Below, piece after piece: positions 21,349 to 32,069 of a DNA stretch of 64,000 nt. The position numbers and the translations under genes are program-made. Origin of the DNA: Zygnema cylindricum (taxonomy: Eukaryota; Streptophyta; Zygnematophyceae; Zygnematales; Zygnemataceae); the NCBI GenBank assembly GCA_037447655.1, contig JBBHKE010001544.1, forward strand, positions 129,719 through 193,718, given 5' to 3'. Numbering within the stretch: position 1 is the stretch's first letter; the number at the start of each line of letters is the position of its first letter. Below the pieces are notes generated by a model. The model was not told the DNA's origin and ran no database searches. It saw nothing but the letters and a program-made list of their open reading frames with translations.

Positions 21349-23439
21349 TCATTCCACATAAACCGTAGCATGACATCCCCAAATTCTCAAATGATGAACT
21401 GTGGGCTTTCTCCCACTCCAGAACTCCTCCGGTGTTTTATTTCCGGAAACCGAAGTGAGTCTTCGGTTACAAATATAATTCGCCATAAGAATCGCATCTC
21501 CCCACAAAAACATCTCTCGTCTGGAGCTATGAACCATCACACGGACCATTTTTTGTAAGGTACGATTCTTCCTCTTGGCCACTCCATTTGACTCCGCAGA
21601 ATAAAGCGCCGTGAATTGATGCCTTATCCCCCACTCCTTACAAAACACCTCAAAAACAACAAACTCCCCTCCATTATCCGAACGAATGGATTTAAGCTTC
21701 TTATCAATTTGCCTTTCGGCCATTACATGGCATTCTTTAAATTTTTGAAATGCATGCGATTTCTTTTTTAATAAATACACCCATGACTTCCAAGAGAAGT
21801 CATCAACAATCACCAAAGTATACTTGTTACCTCCAATTGTCTCGGGTTTAATGTGTCCACAAAGATCAATGTGAACAACCTCCAAATGACTTTGAGCTCG
21901 ATGCTTGATATCTTTATTCGGATGGGATACCCGAATTTGACGTCCTTTGCTACATCCTCTGCATCCATTCACCTTCTCACCGGATGCGAGGTCCAAACCC
22001 CTCACCGAAGAATGACGAATCATCTTCTTCAAACTTACCTCGGATGTATGACACATTCGATGATGCCATAAGGTAAGATCACCTTTCAACTCCGAAATTT
22101 GATGTGAAATTCCCTCGGTGGGAACTTTAGATTTCGGCCTCCTCCATAAGAGCCGACTATGATTCGCATCCGTCACAACTCCTTCTCCAATTACAATCCC
22201 TTTCTCATTCCAAATCTCAATAGATTGATCACCTCTCGCAATTAAGCTTCCACCACTCTTTTGGATTTGTGGAACGCTTAACAAATTGACTGAACTATCC
22301 AGAATATAAAGAGTATTTTGAAGACAATACTCCGTCGATCTCTCCTTCCCATCATTATCCCATGAAAGAAGATCAAGCCGAACCGTGCCAACCGTTCTAA
22401 CCGAAATGACATGGCCGCTTGCAACCTTAATAAACTTTGGAACCATAAGTTCCCTCATGTCATCAAACAAGGTGGCATCCATGCTAACATGGTGAGTTGC
22501 CCCCGTATCAACAATCCACTCTTTCTCCAAATTTCCTCCACTACTTACCGAATCAAGGGTAATGTTAAGAACCAGAAAATCATCACCGGTTTCATTACCA
22601 TAGTCAAAGTAATTTGCATTACCGTAACCAAGGCCACCATCGCGGCCACCTCCTCGGCCGCCACCTCGGGCGCCTCTATCACCTCCTCTACCTCCTCTTC
22701 CACTTCCGCAATCTCCATTATTTGCATAACATTGAGGGATCGTATGCCCCCACTTACCGCAAAAATGACATTGCTTATCTTTATCCAGACAAGATGAAGA
22801 CAAATGTCCAAGCAGGTTACACCGGTAGCATGTCACATTGGAAAGATCCCAATGGACCTTCGGCGGACGACCTTGCTCCCTCTTGTTGCCTCGGCCCCCA
22901 CCACCACCTCTCGAGCCACCTCCTCTACCACCTCCTCCACCACCTCCTCTACCACCTCCTCTACCACCGACATAGTTAAGATCCGGGGTTTCGGGAGTAT
23001 TAGAGTTGAGAACTCCTCCTCCTCCACTTGAAGAAGCCGATGGAGTTCCATCCAACATTTTGATAAAATTGACGGTGAATGCGAAGGTGTTATCCGCCTT
23101 CGCTCGTAAAATAGCTTTAAGATGCAAAAGCTTGTCCGGCAAAGCGTTAAGAAACACGCTTAATTTATCCACATCCAAAATAACTCGGCCATTGTTGAGT
23201 TATTGCTCGAGTATAATATTGAAGCGCTTCACGGCATCATGAATCAATTCGTTTGTCTTGATTTTAAAATTCGTTAAGTCAGTATAAACATATTGACCCT
23301 TGTTCTCAATGCCTTTCTCATATTGCTCCTCAAGTGTTTGCCACCACTCATGGGCCGTGCCGTGAGCAAGAAAATGATCAACCACGGAAGAAGTGCAATT
23401 CTTCATCAAACCGATCGTTGCCACAATATCCTTCAACCT
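21349..23439 (-). pseudogene. copia C: gag C-terminus, protease and integrase
   Basis: A long open frame of about 600 codons (23178 to 21349) continues the gag begun at 41283. After a Gly/Arg-rich stretch it has two canonical zinc knuckles, CYRCNLLGHLSSSC near 22820 and CHFCGKWGHTIPQC near 22760. The protease motif WIVDTGATHH lies near 22520, the HHCC zinc finger (WHHRMCHT ... CRGC) near 22040-21950, and the integrase core has VVHIDLCGH near 21880 and IRSDNGGEF near 21690. The third catalytic residue is altered: GVAKRKNRT near 21580 has Lys where Glu is expected. The frame stops at 21349, then in another frame KGKFAPRCWPGIF and YRVYD continue the integrase end to about 21240. Confidence 0.92.
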
Positions 23440-23954
23440 TGTAAAAGGGACAAAAATCATCACCACAATACACCACAATACATAGCGGAAAGTTCCAAAG
23501 ATATTCCCGTAGCAACAGCAGGAGCACACAGCAATGACAGACAAGGTTGCGCTTTATTACTCGGGAGAGGATTACAAAATTCAGCGCTCGCTGCAAAGGT
23601 CTACTCAAAGAGTGTCCTGCTGACTAGGCCTACTTCACTGTTTAAACTAACAAGCTGGTAGTCAACCTAGTACTGTACAACTGTACACGTGGACCTTCAC
23701 GGTCAACCTAGACAAATATCAAAATATCCTTCTAGAACATTACTGTTCTATCTACATTCCGCGGCGTTGCTAAACTGCTAAGCTGCGTTGCTCTGCTACG
23801 CTGCTATGTTGCTACGCTACTAAGTATCTACGCCGCTAAGTTGCTACGCTGCTATGTTGTGCTGGTCTGGAATCGCAGCTGCGCTGCTCTAACACCGCAA
23901 CTATAGCAGCCTAGTTGCTAGCTACTAAGTACCCAGATCTGTAACCTTGTTACA
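23440..23954 (-). repeat. 3' LTR of the chromovirus
   Basis: The 515-bp LTR starts TGTAACAAGG (minus strand, 23954) and ends CTTTTACA (23440). It contains a diverged array of GCTGCTACGCTGCTAAG-type words at 23760-23900. The flanking duplication AACCT is at 23435-23439. Confidence 0.93.
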
Positions 23955-24009
23955 GTGCCTCCCACTAGGGTTTCAGCGTCCCGTTGAACCTAACTGGCTC
24001 AGGGAAACT

Positions 24010-25322
24010 ACAATTGCCCGAGTTTGCCGTACGTCTCTTCACATAACTCCTCGAACTCTTGTCGCACAGTGTCGAGTTGGTTTTGGAGCTACTCACATCG
24101 GGTCTCCAGCAGCGCAATATGATGGTCTGCCGCTGCCAAACGTCTCCGAGTGATTCCCTCTCGAACTTGGTCCTCCCCTTCCTCAGTTACAGCCTCTGGT
24201 CCCTCGAGTTGCGGCGGAATGGCCGCTAGTGCAGTCTCCTCGGGTGCTGGAATTAGGGGTGCTTCGGGTTCTGCAAGTTGCTGTGCCTCTCTCGCCTCTT
24301 CTTCGGCCGGTTCCCACCGAGGTGCCTTCTTTAGTTTGAAGGACGCATGTTTTCTTACAGCTCAGGCCCGCTGCAGAGCGTTCTTTTGGGCCAGCTTCAG
24401 TGCCCGTACCTCGAGTGTAACCTCTGCCCGAGAGATGATGTCGTGGAGGCGGACATCCCACGGGTGATAATGGCGAAGTAACCCGGGAACATCCACCCTG
24501 TACCGGTAGTTATTTTCTACCACTTCCACAAACGTCAGGGCATGGGGGTTTAGCTGCACATAACCCATGTGATTGTTCCTGAGGTCCTTTGTCCTCATAA
24601 AATTCAAGGTCGGGTGTGACGGTACGTTGGTGGGGATAAAGATAGGATCCCCAGGTTTTCTGTGATGCCACTCCTCGGGCCACTCCGTTAGATCCCAATA
24701 AAAGCGCTTCGCGAAGCTGAAGGCGAGATCCACATGTCCTGCGTCGATAGGGAGTGGAAAGAGGTAATCGGGGACTTCTTCTCCCTTTTCACTCTTTTCG
24801 TCTGTGTCCCCTTGATCTCCTGGAAGGAGGAACACATCGTCACCGCTGGGGTACTGTGCTTCCGCCTTCTTTTCCGCGCTTTCAAACGATTGCTCGTCTG
24901 CGGTACTCTCCTTGTTGGGGTCCCTCGTCACCTCCAGATCCGAGGCGCGCTCCTCAATAGGCGGAGGTATTGATTCTCGTTCTGGTTCCTCTGCGTCCAA
25001 GAGCTTATGGTCTCCTCATCCTCTTGATCTTCTTCTTGGGTTGAGTTCATGATCCTCCTTATATTCCTGATCCCCTTCTCGAATTGGGGTGGTATTCAGG
25101 GTCTTGCAAATTTTTTGACCCCTCCCCTCCACTGGTCTCTGCCGGCCCTGCCTCGCTATAGGCTGTTTCTTCCGATTCCGCCTCTGCTTCTACCTCCCTC
25201 CTCCGGTCTGCCTCTTCCATGGCCTCCGCCGCCACCAAGAGTCTATCGAGACGGGGCACATCTCCTTTCTCCACACTTACCAGTGTCCTCCTTTTTGGTG
25301 GTGGAGAGGATGACAACGCCAT
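24010..25322 (-). pseudogene. Extra 3' ORF of the chromovirus: acidic protein with coiled-coil tail
   Basis: Between the chromodomain and the 3' LTR the sense strand has a further coding stretch. It opens at an ATG at 25322 (MALSSSPPPKRR), shifts frame near 25059 (a new ATG at 25050 is also possible) and runs in one frame from 25000 to about 24030. TGA at 24364-24362 and one further TAG interrupt it. The N-terminal third is rich in Glu, Asp and Pro, and the middle is globular (FAKRFYWDLTEWPEEWH near 24700). The C-terminus reads RRLAAADHHIALLETRCE and QNQLDTVRQEFEELCEE, typical coiled coil. I see no transmembrane segment, so it does not look like an envelope gene. Function unknown. Confidence 0.6.
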
Positions 25323-25410
25323 AGATGTTGTCGTGTAGGACAATTCAGGTAATTTTATAAGCGAAGGTAAACTGGCTGTGCGGAGTGAAGCACTCTCTAA
25401 ACTGCCTGGA

Positions 25411-27329
25411 CTAGGCTTGTCGCGAAGGCGAATGGTTCATTTTATCAAGGAGGGTTGAGGGTTTCACGTTTGGACTCTGCGAAGCGTCGCAGCGTGCGAG
25501 GGTATCGCAACGTCCAACTTTAATAAAACTGCGCTGCTGCGACGAAACGGAGGGTTCGTTGTCACCAATGTGGTGAAACACAATTGCGCCGTTGCGCTTT
25601 CCTGTCAGCGCAGCGGTGGCATTGCATTCCTTTGACGGCACCGTAACCATGTTGCGCTGCGGTGGCTGCGCCGCTATAGCGTTGCGGTGCGGTAACATCG
25701 TCGTTGCGTTTGTTCGCCGCGCCCCCAATATAATTGCGATGGTTGCGACACTTTGATTCGCTCCTTTCTCGCGGCCGCTGCTATTGCCCGTCCAGTGAAG
25801 CCGAGTGTCCTCGCTCCTCTGAAACCGGCGCAATAACTCAGGGGAATGTAGATCCTCCTCGTCCACCCAAGAGTCGTCCTCGGCTCCGTAGCCCTTCCAA
25901 CGCACCAAATACTGGCTGGAGTTGGAATTGCGAGAGCGCCGCGACTGAAGGATCTCTTCCACCTCATACTCGTCCGAGGTACATGTAACGGGTGGTAAAA
26001 GAGTATTCTGCCGTTGATTAGGAAACATCGAATCAGGGTCACGAAATGGTTTAAGAAGGGAAACATAGAAGACATTATGGATATGCCACTCTTTCGGAAT
26101 ATCCAACTTATAAGCCACCTCACCCACACGTGACAGAACTGTGAATGGGCGCGTGAATTTCCGTAATAATTTCTTAGAGAGGGCACCCGGTAAAGAGAGG
26201 TTTGCCATATTAATGCGAACCTTATCACCCACGCTGAAAACGGTTTCGTTCCGGTGAGTGTCGGCCTGTGACTTTTGACAATCCTTTCCAGCTCGAGCGC
26301 CTTCGCCGCCTTTTCCAGGTTCTTTTGCAACGTTTTGGCAAAATCCAGAGTTGACGGCGTAAGGCAGTCCACTACCAATAAGTTTTGTGGGAGGGTGGGT
26401 TGTCGTCCATTGAGAGCGAATGGCGTAGCATTCGTGGACGAGTGCACCGCACTGTTGTACGCCACCTCAATCGCTATTAGATAGTTCACCCAATCCGTTT
26501 GGTGCACCGAGACATAAGCCTGCAACGCCTCCTCCAAAGTCCGATTCACCCTTTCAGTCTGACCATCAGTTTGAGGGTGGTAAGCTGTGGACATGGCCAA
26601 GTGAGTGCCACACAGCTCAAATAGGTTTTGCCAAAAGTGGCTCACGAATTTCCGATCACGGTCGCAGACGATCCTCTTCGGAAGTCCGTGATGGCCGAAT
26701 ATCTCCCGAAAGAATAAGTCTGCGACATCTCGCGCAGTGGCAGTGGTTGACCTGGGTAGGAAATGGGCCATTTTCGTCAAATAATCCACGACGACAAATA
26801 TTGAGTAATAGCCATCTTTAGTCAGTGGGAGAACTACGACGAAATCCATCGAGATCGCCTCCCAAGGAACAGATGGTATGGGAAGGGGTTGTAACAGACC
26901 TTGTTGTCCCTATTCTAATTTGTTGTTATTACAAGAGTCACACGTCCGGACATACTCCGCAATGTCGCGAGTCATGTTCAGCCAGTAATATGCCTCAGCG
27001 ACACGTGCCGTTGTTTTATCCCGCCCAAAATGTCCACTGAGCGGCTCGACATGACTCATTTTAAGTATCACATGACGTAACTCCGGATTTGTTGGAACGT
27101 AAAGTCGTGTTGTCTAACTCGGTCTGTACCGTCACATACCATTGGCGGTTCGGATTATTACCTTCCGTTGAATGAGTTCCTTGATTGTCTCGTCTTCGTC
27201 GTAAGCGGTCTTGATCCTACTTAGCCACCACTTGTCCACTTGCATCGTACTGGTGACTGCGCTGAGTTTCGGATCTTGCGCTACGTCCTACGCTGCGGTA
27301 TTCTTTTTCACAGAGCTTACGTCTACATC
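25411..27329 (-). pseudogene. Chromovirus integrase with GPY/F module and C-terminal chromodomain
   Basis: From the right: a zinc finger end (TCDSC near 26935), the catalytic core with SMDFVVVLP near 26850, IVCDRDRKF near 26670 and DGQTERVNRTLEE near 26555. All three acidic residues are present. After a frameshift near 26240 comes MGDKVRINMANL, then the GPY/F region (FTRPFTVLSRVGEVAYKLDIP) and a chromodomain (YEVEEILQSRRSRN, YLVRWKGYGAEDDSW) at 25960-25810. Chromodomains guide chromovirus integration to methylated-histone chromatin. The ORF runs on about 130 residues past the chromodomain to 25411, longer than usual. Confidence 0.93.
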
Positions 27330-28293
27330 CTACGATGCTTGCGATCGTTGCTCTGCCACTGGAGCAGCAACTCCGGGTCTTCTCGACAGCGCATCCGTCG
27401 GGTTCGTCTTGCCCGGCTTATACTCAATGACAAGTTCCGGCCCGAAGGTTTGAAGAAACGTCATCCATCGCACTTGTTTCTTGGACAACTTCGGCTGTGT
27501 TTGCAGGTACTGTAGGGCGTAGTGATCCGCGATAACTGTGATGTGCTTCCCCTGAACGTAACATTTCCAAACCTCTAGCACATTGATGATCGCAATTGTC
27601 TCCTTATCATGGGTGGCCCAGTGAAGCTCCGCTGCCTTTAATTTTTGATTATCGTAGGCAATGGGTTGTAAGCCTTTTCCTTGAACCTGCATAAGGATCG
27701 CTTCAATAGCCGTATCGCTGCTATCTGTAATTATCGTCCAAGGTAAGTCCAGGTCGGGAACAGCTAACACAGGGGCGGTAACCAACTGCACCTTTAACGT
27801 GTTAAAAGATGCCCCTTGCGCCGATTTCCACTCGTAGGGCACGTCATTCTTGAGTAATTCCTTGAGTGGTGCAACGATTTTTGCGAAACCTTCGACAAAA
27901 CGTCGATAATAGAAGCATAATCACAAAAAGCTGCGTAATTTCGTAATATTTGTCGGCTGCGGCCACTCCTTCACTACCCTCTTTTTGTTCGGACCCACTG
28001 CGATTCCGTCCCGACTCACCACATGGCCCAGAAAATCATTTTTTTCCTTTACGAAGTCACATTTACTCCTCTTTGCGTACAGCTTATTTTCCCAAAGGAC
28101 TTGTAGGACCGTCCGTAGGTGCTTCATATGATCCTCTAGCGTTCGGCTATACACCAAGATGTCGTCTAGAAAGACGATTAGAAACGCATCCAAATATTGT
28201 CAAAACATGGAGTTCATCATATGCATAAAAGTCGCGGGTGCATTGGTCAACCCGAACGACATTACCCGAAACTGGAAATGGCCATACCGAGTT
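27330..28293 (-). pseudogene. Chromovirus reverse transcriptase (second part) and RNase H
   Basis: The fragment resumes reverse transcriptase directly after the LTR insertion with [22 protein letters not shown] (28292-28230), then FLIVFLDDILVYSRTLEDH near 28180 with the catalytic Asp pair, FLGHVVSRDGI near 28030 and LRSFL at 27925. RNase H follows: TIITDSSDTAIEAIL near 27740, ELHWATHDKET near 27620 and KTNPTDALSRRP near 27410. Stops at 28200, 27920 and near 27330 disrupt it. Confidence 0.93.
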
Positions 28294-28496
28294 TGTTGAA
28301 ATTTATAGATTTCTAAAGTATTTTCTAGGTTTAAATATGTTTTTATAAAAGGAAAAGAAAAAGGACGGACAGCCTGCCTCCACCTCCGCTCTCTAGCCAC
28401 CATACTAGTTGTAGTCACTGAAGGTAAGAGAGAGAGGTTGATCCATGGCAGCCTTAGTTCGACAGACAGCTATTTTTAGTAGGTTACTAAAAATAT

Positions 28497-28543
28497 ACTT
28501 GACGGACCAGAGATTTGATCCCGATACCTGCAGTTCGTCAAGT
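28497..28543. other. tRNA T-arm-like hairpin in solo LTR
   Basis: ACTTGACGGAC (28497-28507) pairs with GTTCGTCAAGT (28533-28543), 11 pairs with one G-T, enclosing GATTTGATCCCGATACC. Confidence 0.55.
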
Positions 28544-28990
28544 TGACCGGTAACGGTCAGCTTTATCCTAATAGCCTAGGACCAATGCTAAGTGTTATGG
28601 TATGTGATAGATATATATTTAGTTCGAGTGGATAAAATTCATTTAACTAGAACTGTATACAGCGTACATAGATTTAGTTATGTAAAGTATGTCGTACGAC
28701 GCTAATTCAAAACGGATACCACGCATTTTATTTCGACGTCGGAACAAATATCGCGCAAGTATTTATTACGGCTAAGATTGCGTTTCGCATAAAATCCAAC
28801 GGCGCACATCATCCCCAAAATCCCGGAGTGGTCACTTTGGCGTTTTGTGACGTGGCATGACCTGGAGCCACGTGGAGAGATGACATTCGGTCATAGGAAT
28901 TCCGAGGAACGTACGGACGAGTGAAAAGCGGACACGCGTCCACTTAATAGTCGTGTCGTACATAGGCCGTACAAAAGGTACATCGGCAGT

Positions 28991-29956
28991 TGTAACAGTA
29001 ATAGCGGATCGAACTTGTTTATAAATGGGTATTTAGGTGTTATAATTATAGAGTAATAAAATTGGTAGACGTCAGCGAAAGAATCACGCTATTTGGAGTT
29101 ATATTTTAAAAGTTATAGCGATGGGTGTATTTAGGTGACAGCGTGGGGTCTAAATAACAAGTGGGTATCATTGAAACGGGTTAAGGGTCAAATTAGTACC
29201 GAAATTACGCGCGTACGTTTCATAAAGTTCTAATGAAACGTTTAGTATGCACGGTGCTTCGTTTCGTACAAATTTTAGTACGAAACGTCACTTTCACTTA
29301 AGGGAATTTCGTAGGAAGTTTCGCGTGCGAAATTTGTTACGCACGCTCGTGCGAAGACGCGTTTCGTTTGGCGCGCAATTTTGCACGTAAATGTTACGTA
29401 GTGAAACGTAACGTTTGATTGGTTAGTAAAGCGCTAAGTAGTTAGTAAGAGATTTCGCACGTTTTTGCATTGGTCAGTCTGAGTCTTTGCTGATCAATGA
29501 TTGGCCCAGGTAAAAGCCTGTTAAAACGGAGCGTTGACTCTGGCCTGGCGAGTCCAGGGCGATGATGGATAAATAGTGAAGTGTAAGAGGAGAGTAGACA
29601 TCTTTTCCTTTGGAAAAGTTTGTGGAAATTCCGGCTGATCTTGGTCCTGAGCGATTAATACCAAATTGGAGAAAAGGCATTTTGCATTGAAATCTCTTAC
29701 TAACTAAATAGTGTTTTAGTAGTTAAGAGATAGAATTATTAAGAGTGGAGAGTAGAGGAAACACTTTAAATTGAAGGGTTGAGCCACGAGGGCAAGAGAC
29801 CAAGCTAATGTTATGTGGACAAAAGCTTCTTCTAATTTAAAGTTATCCTTATGTGAGTGTTTTCCAATGTGGATGTGTATTTTCCAATGTGTGGAATGTG
29901 TGGTTGGAATTGTTTGTAGTAATGGGATTTTCTGAGAGGTAGGAGATCCTGTTACA
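28991..29956 (+). repeat. 5' LTR of gypsy element G
   Basis: The 966-bp LTR begins TGTAACAGTAATAGCGG and ends CCTGTTACA. It carries dense TTTCGTAC/GAAACGT words between 29210 and 29420. A 774-bp leader (29957-30736) separates it from gag. Confidence 0.95.
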
Positions 29957-29958
29957 TA

Positions 29959-29970
29959 TGGTATCGGAGC
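29959..29970 (+). other. Primer-binding site (initiator tRNA-Met type)
   Basis: TGGTATCGGAGC, two bases after the 5' LTR, differs at one base from the common TGGTATCAGAGC. Confidence 0.85.
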
Positions 29971-30736
29971 TTTGGTTAGAAACCAGAGAGAAGTTTGCTC
30001 ACTCGAATATCGATTGCCGTGACCGGTGAGGGTGCTCTAACCTGTGTCGGTAGAACCACAATGTGAAGTGGTAGGGGATTGGAGGGAAACTGAGTGATCA
30101 CACAGCCAGCGGCCGCTGGTTAGATGTGGGGCGTGCTCAGGTCCTAAGGACTAAGGCGGGGTGGGCAGTGTAGCCACCGCCGAAGCTCACTCCAATTACC
30201 TAGAGGCCAAACAAACTTGCCTTCTCCTAACAATGATTCATGTGTAGAGGGAAGGCTTGAAGCCATGAAGGGTGAGGATGTGAGGATTATAGAACAAAAG
30301 ATCCTGATGTAGTGGGAAATGGGGAATTTGCTGATGGTGGAGGAGGAAAGTGGAGTACTTTACTTCTTCAAGAGCAAAGGAGTCCAGAAATGACTCAAAA
30401 CTTTTCAAACCCTAAATTGTTACCTTTGATTGATTTCAATTTTGCTGTTGCAAAATTTATGGTTAAATCTTACCTTTGATAGCTTTCAATTTTTGCTATT
30501 GCAAAATTGGTGGGGAAATTCTTAGATTTATGTTTCAATGTTGGGAAATTGAAAATTTGAATTTGTACTAACTTATTGTCAATGTCTTTTTAATTTCTCA
30601 GATCTTGATCTTTTCAAAGGATTTGTTAAGGAGAAGAAGTTTTGGATTGGAGCAATCTAAGGACTTCAAATCTGCATCAAATTTCTTTGGGAAATTATAC
30701 TCTATCTTTCCTTTTGCTTGATTTAATTGTGTGATA

Positions 30737-32053
30737 ATGGCAAATTCTGCATGGAAACGTGAAATGGAGAATGCTTTGAATGTGTTGAAGAAGCGAACTG
30801 TGAAATTGGTCAAAAGATTTAATAATCATGCTACCGCTGTGGATGAAACCATTTCCGAATTGAAAAGTGAATTAAAAGTTGTCAAAGAAAATGGAAATGT
30901 TTCAAATGAGAAATTAGATGAACTTATTAACTTAATTCAGACCAAGAATGATATGAATGACCAAAAGGGTGAGATTAGTAAAAGGAATGCCAGTTTTAGG
31001 GAGGATGATCATGATAGACCTAAGAAGATAAGGGATCTGAAATTGTCTATTAGTGAGGTACCATCGTTTGATGGTAAGAGGATTGATGAGTTAGATGCTT
31101 GGATTTTTCATATGGAATATTATTTGGAGTCTAGAAATTGCGATCGTGATGATTACACTTCTTTTGCTGTTAACTGTCTGAAAGGCGATGCTCAGATTTG
31201 GTATTATACTCAGAGAAGGTCTAAATTGATTCCTGATAATGCTCATTGGGAAACTTTTAAAACCGCGATCAAATCGCGTTTCTTGTCTGTCACTTTTAAA
31301 TCCAGAATGGAAGAAAAGTGGTTGAATTGTAAGCAGACTGGATCTGTGAAGGATTATATTGTGGAATTTGACTCATCTAGTATTCATGTCATAGGTTTGA
31401 CTGATGAAATGGCTAAATTCCATTTCTTGAACTATTTGAATCCTATACTGAAATCAAAACTAAAACATCAAAAATTTAATAATTTGAAGGAATTACAAGA
31501 TAAGTCATTGGAATTAGAGGATCAGTTGGGGTATAATCGGGAAACTCGATCACTCAGGGGTAATTTAAATGAAGTATCACAGTGGGATGAGGAGGAATTT
31601 GTTGAAGAGGGTTTGAATGCTGGTCTGGTGAATAGGCAAAATATCTTCAGGGAAAATCAAAGGGGTGGACATAGTGTTAATGCAGGAAATAAATTTAACA
31701 ATAGAGGGGGGTACATTAAAAGTCCTAAACCGAACATTAATGCTCAGAAGCCTAACCTTACCATCCCCACATGCACTATTTGTCAGAAAAGGGGTCATAT
31801 AGCATTTGAGTGTGCACAATTGAAAAAGATTAACTGTTATAACTGTGGAGAGGAGGGAGATTTTAGTAGAGAGTGCACAAAACCCAAAAAGAAAGTCACT
31901 TGTTTCAAATGTGGAGGTCCAGATCATTACGCTAAAGACTGTACAGATAAAGGTTCTCTCAAAACAGTCGATGTAAATGAAGGTCTCCAAGACGATATTG
32001 CATTATACCTAGCTGAGCAGGAAGCCCAAGAGGTGGGAAACGGAAAGGAATAA
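30737..32053 (+). CDS. gag: Gag polyprotein of gypsy element G
   Basis: An intact 438-codon frame starts at ATG 30737 (MANSAWKREM). It has an N-terminal coiled coil (to about residue 80), then the retrotransposon gag core with FDGKRIDELDAWIFHMEYYLE near 31065 and GDAQIWYYTQRR near 31180. Three zinc knuckles follow: CTICQKRGHIAFEC at 31771, CYNCGEEGDFSREC at 31834 and CFKCGGPDHYAKDC at 31903. The second has Asp in place of the zinc-binding His. Gag forms the virus-like particle and packages element RNA. The frame ends at TAA 32051-32053, just after the slippery site GGGAAAC. Confidence 0.93.
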   Translation: MANSAWKREMENALNVLKKRTVKLVKRFNNHATAVDETISELKSELKVVKENGNVSNEKLDELINLIQTKNDMNDQKGEISKRNASFREDDHDRPKKIRDLKLSISEVPSFDGKRIDELDAWIFHMEYYLESRNCDRDDYTSFAVNCLKGDAQIWYYTQRRSKLIPDNAHWETFKTAIKSRFLSVTFKSRMEEKWLNCKQTGSVKDYIVEFDSSSIHVIGLTDEMAKFHFLNYLNPILKSKLKHQKFNNLKELQDKSLELEDQLGYNRETRSLRGNLNEVSQWDEEEFVEEGLNAGLVNRQNIFRENQRGGHSVNAGNKFNNRGGYIKSPKPNINAQKPNLTIPTCTICQKRGHIAFECAQLKKINCYNCGEEGDFSRECTKPKKKVTCFKCGGPDHYAKDCTDKGSLKTVDVNEGLQDDIALYLAEQEAQEVGNGKE

Positions 32054-32069
32054 CTGAAAGTCCTCAGTT
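32035..32069 (+). promoter_or_regulatory. Putative -1 ribosomal frameshift signal between gag and pol
   Basis: GGGAAAC (32035-32041) lies in the gag frame as G-GGA-AAC, the canonical X-XXY-YYZ slippery heptamer. Shifting back one base enters the pol frame, which is open from there. Ten bases downstream AACTGA (32052-32057) and TCAGTT (32064-32069) form a perfect 6-bp hairpin. Confidence 0.7.

Noticed and set aside
22411-22979. His/Leu/Tyr-rich plus-strand open frames opposite the copia C Gly/Arg-rich region.
   Set aside because: They are antisense shadows of the GGCGG-type repeat in gag.
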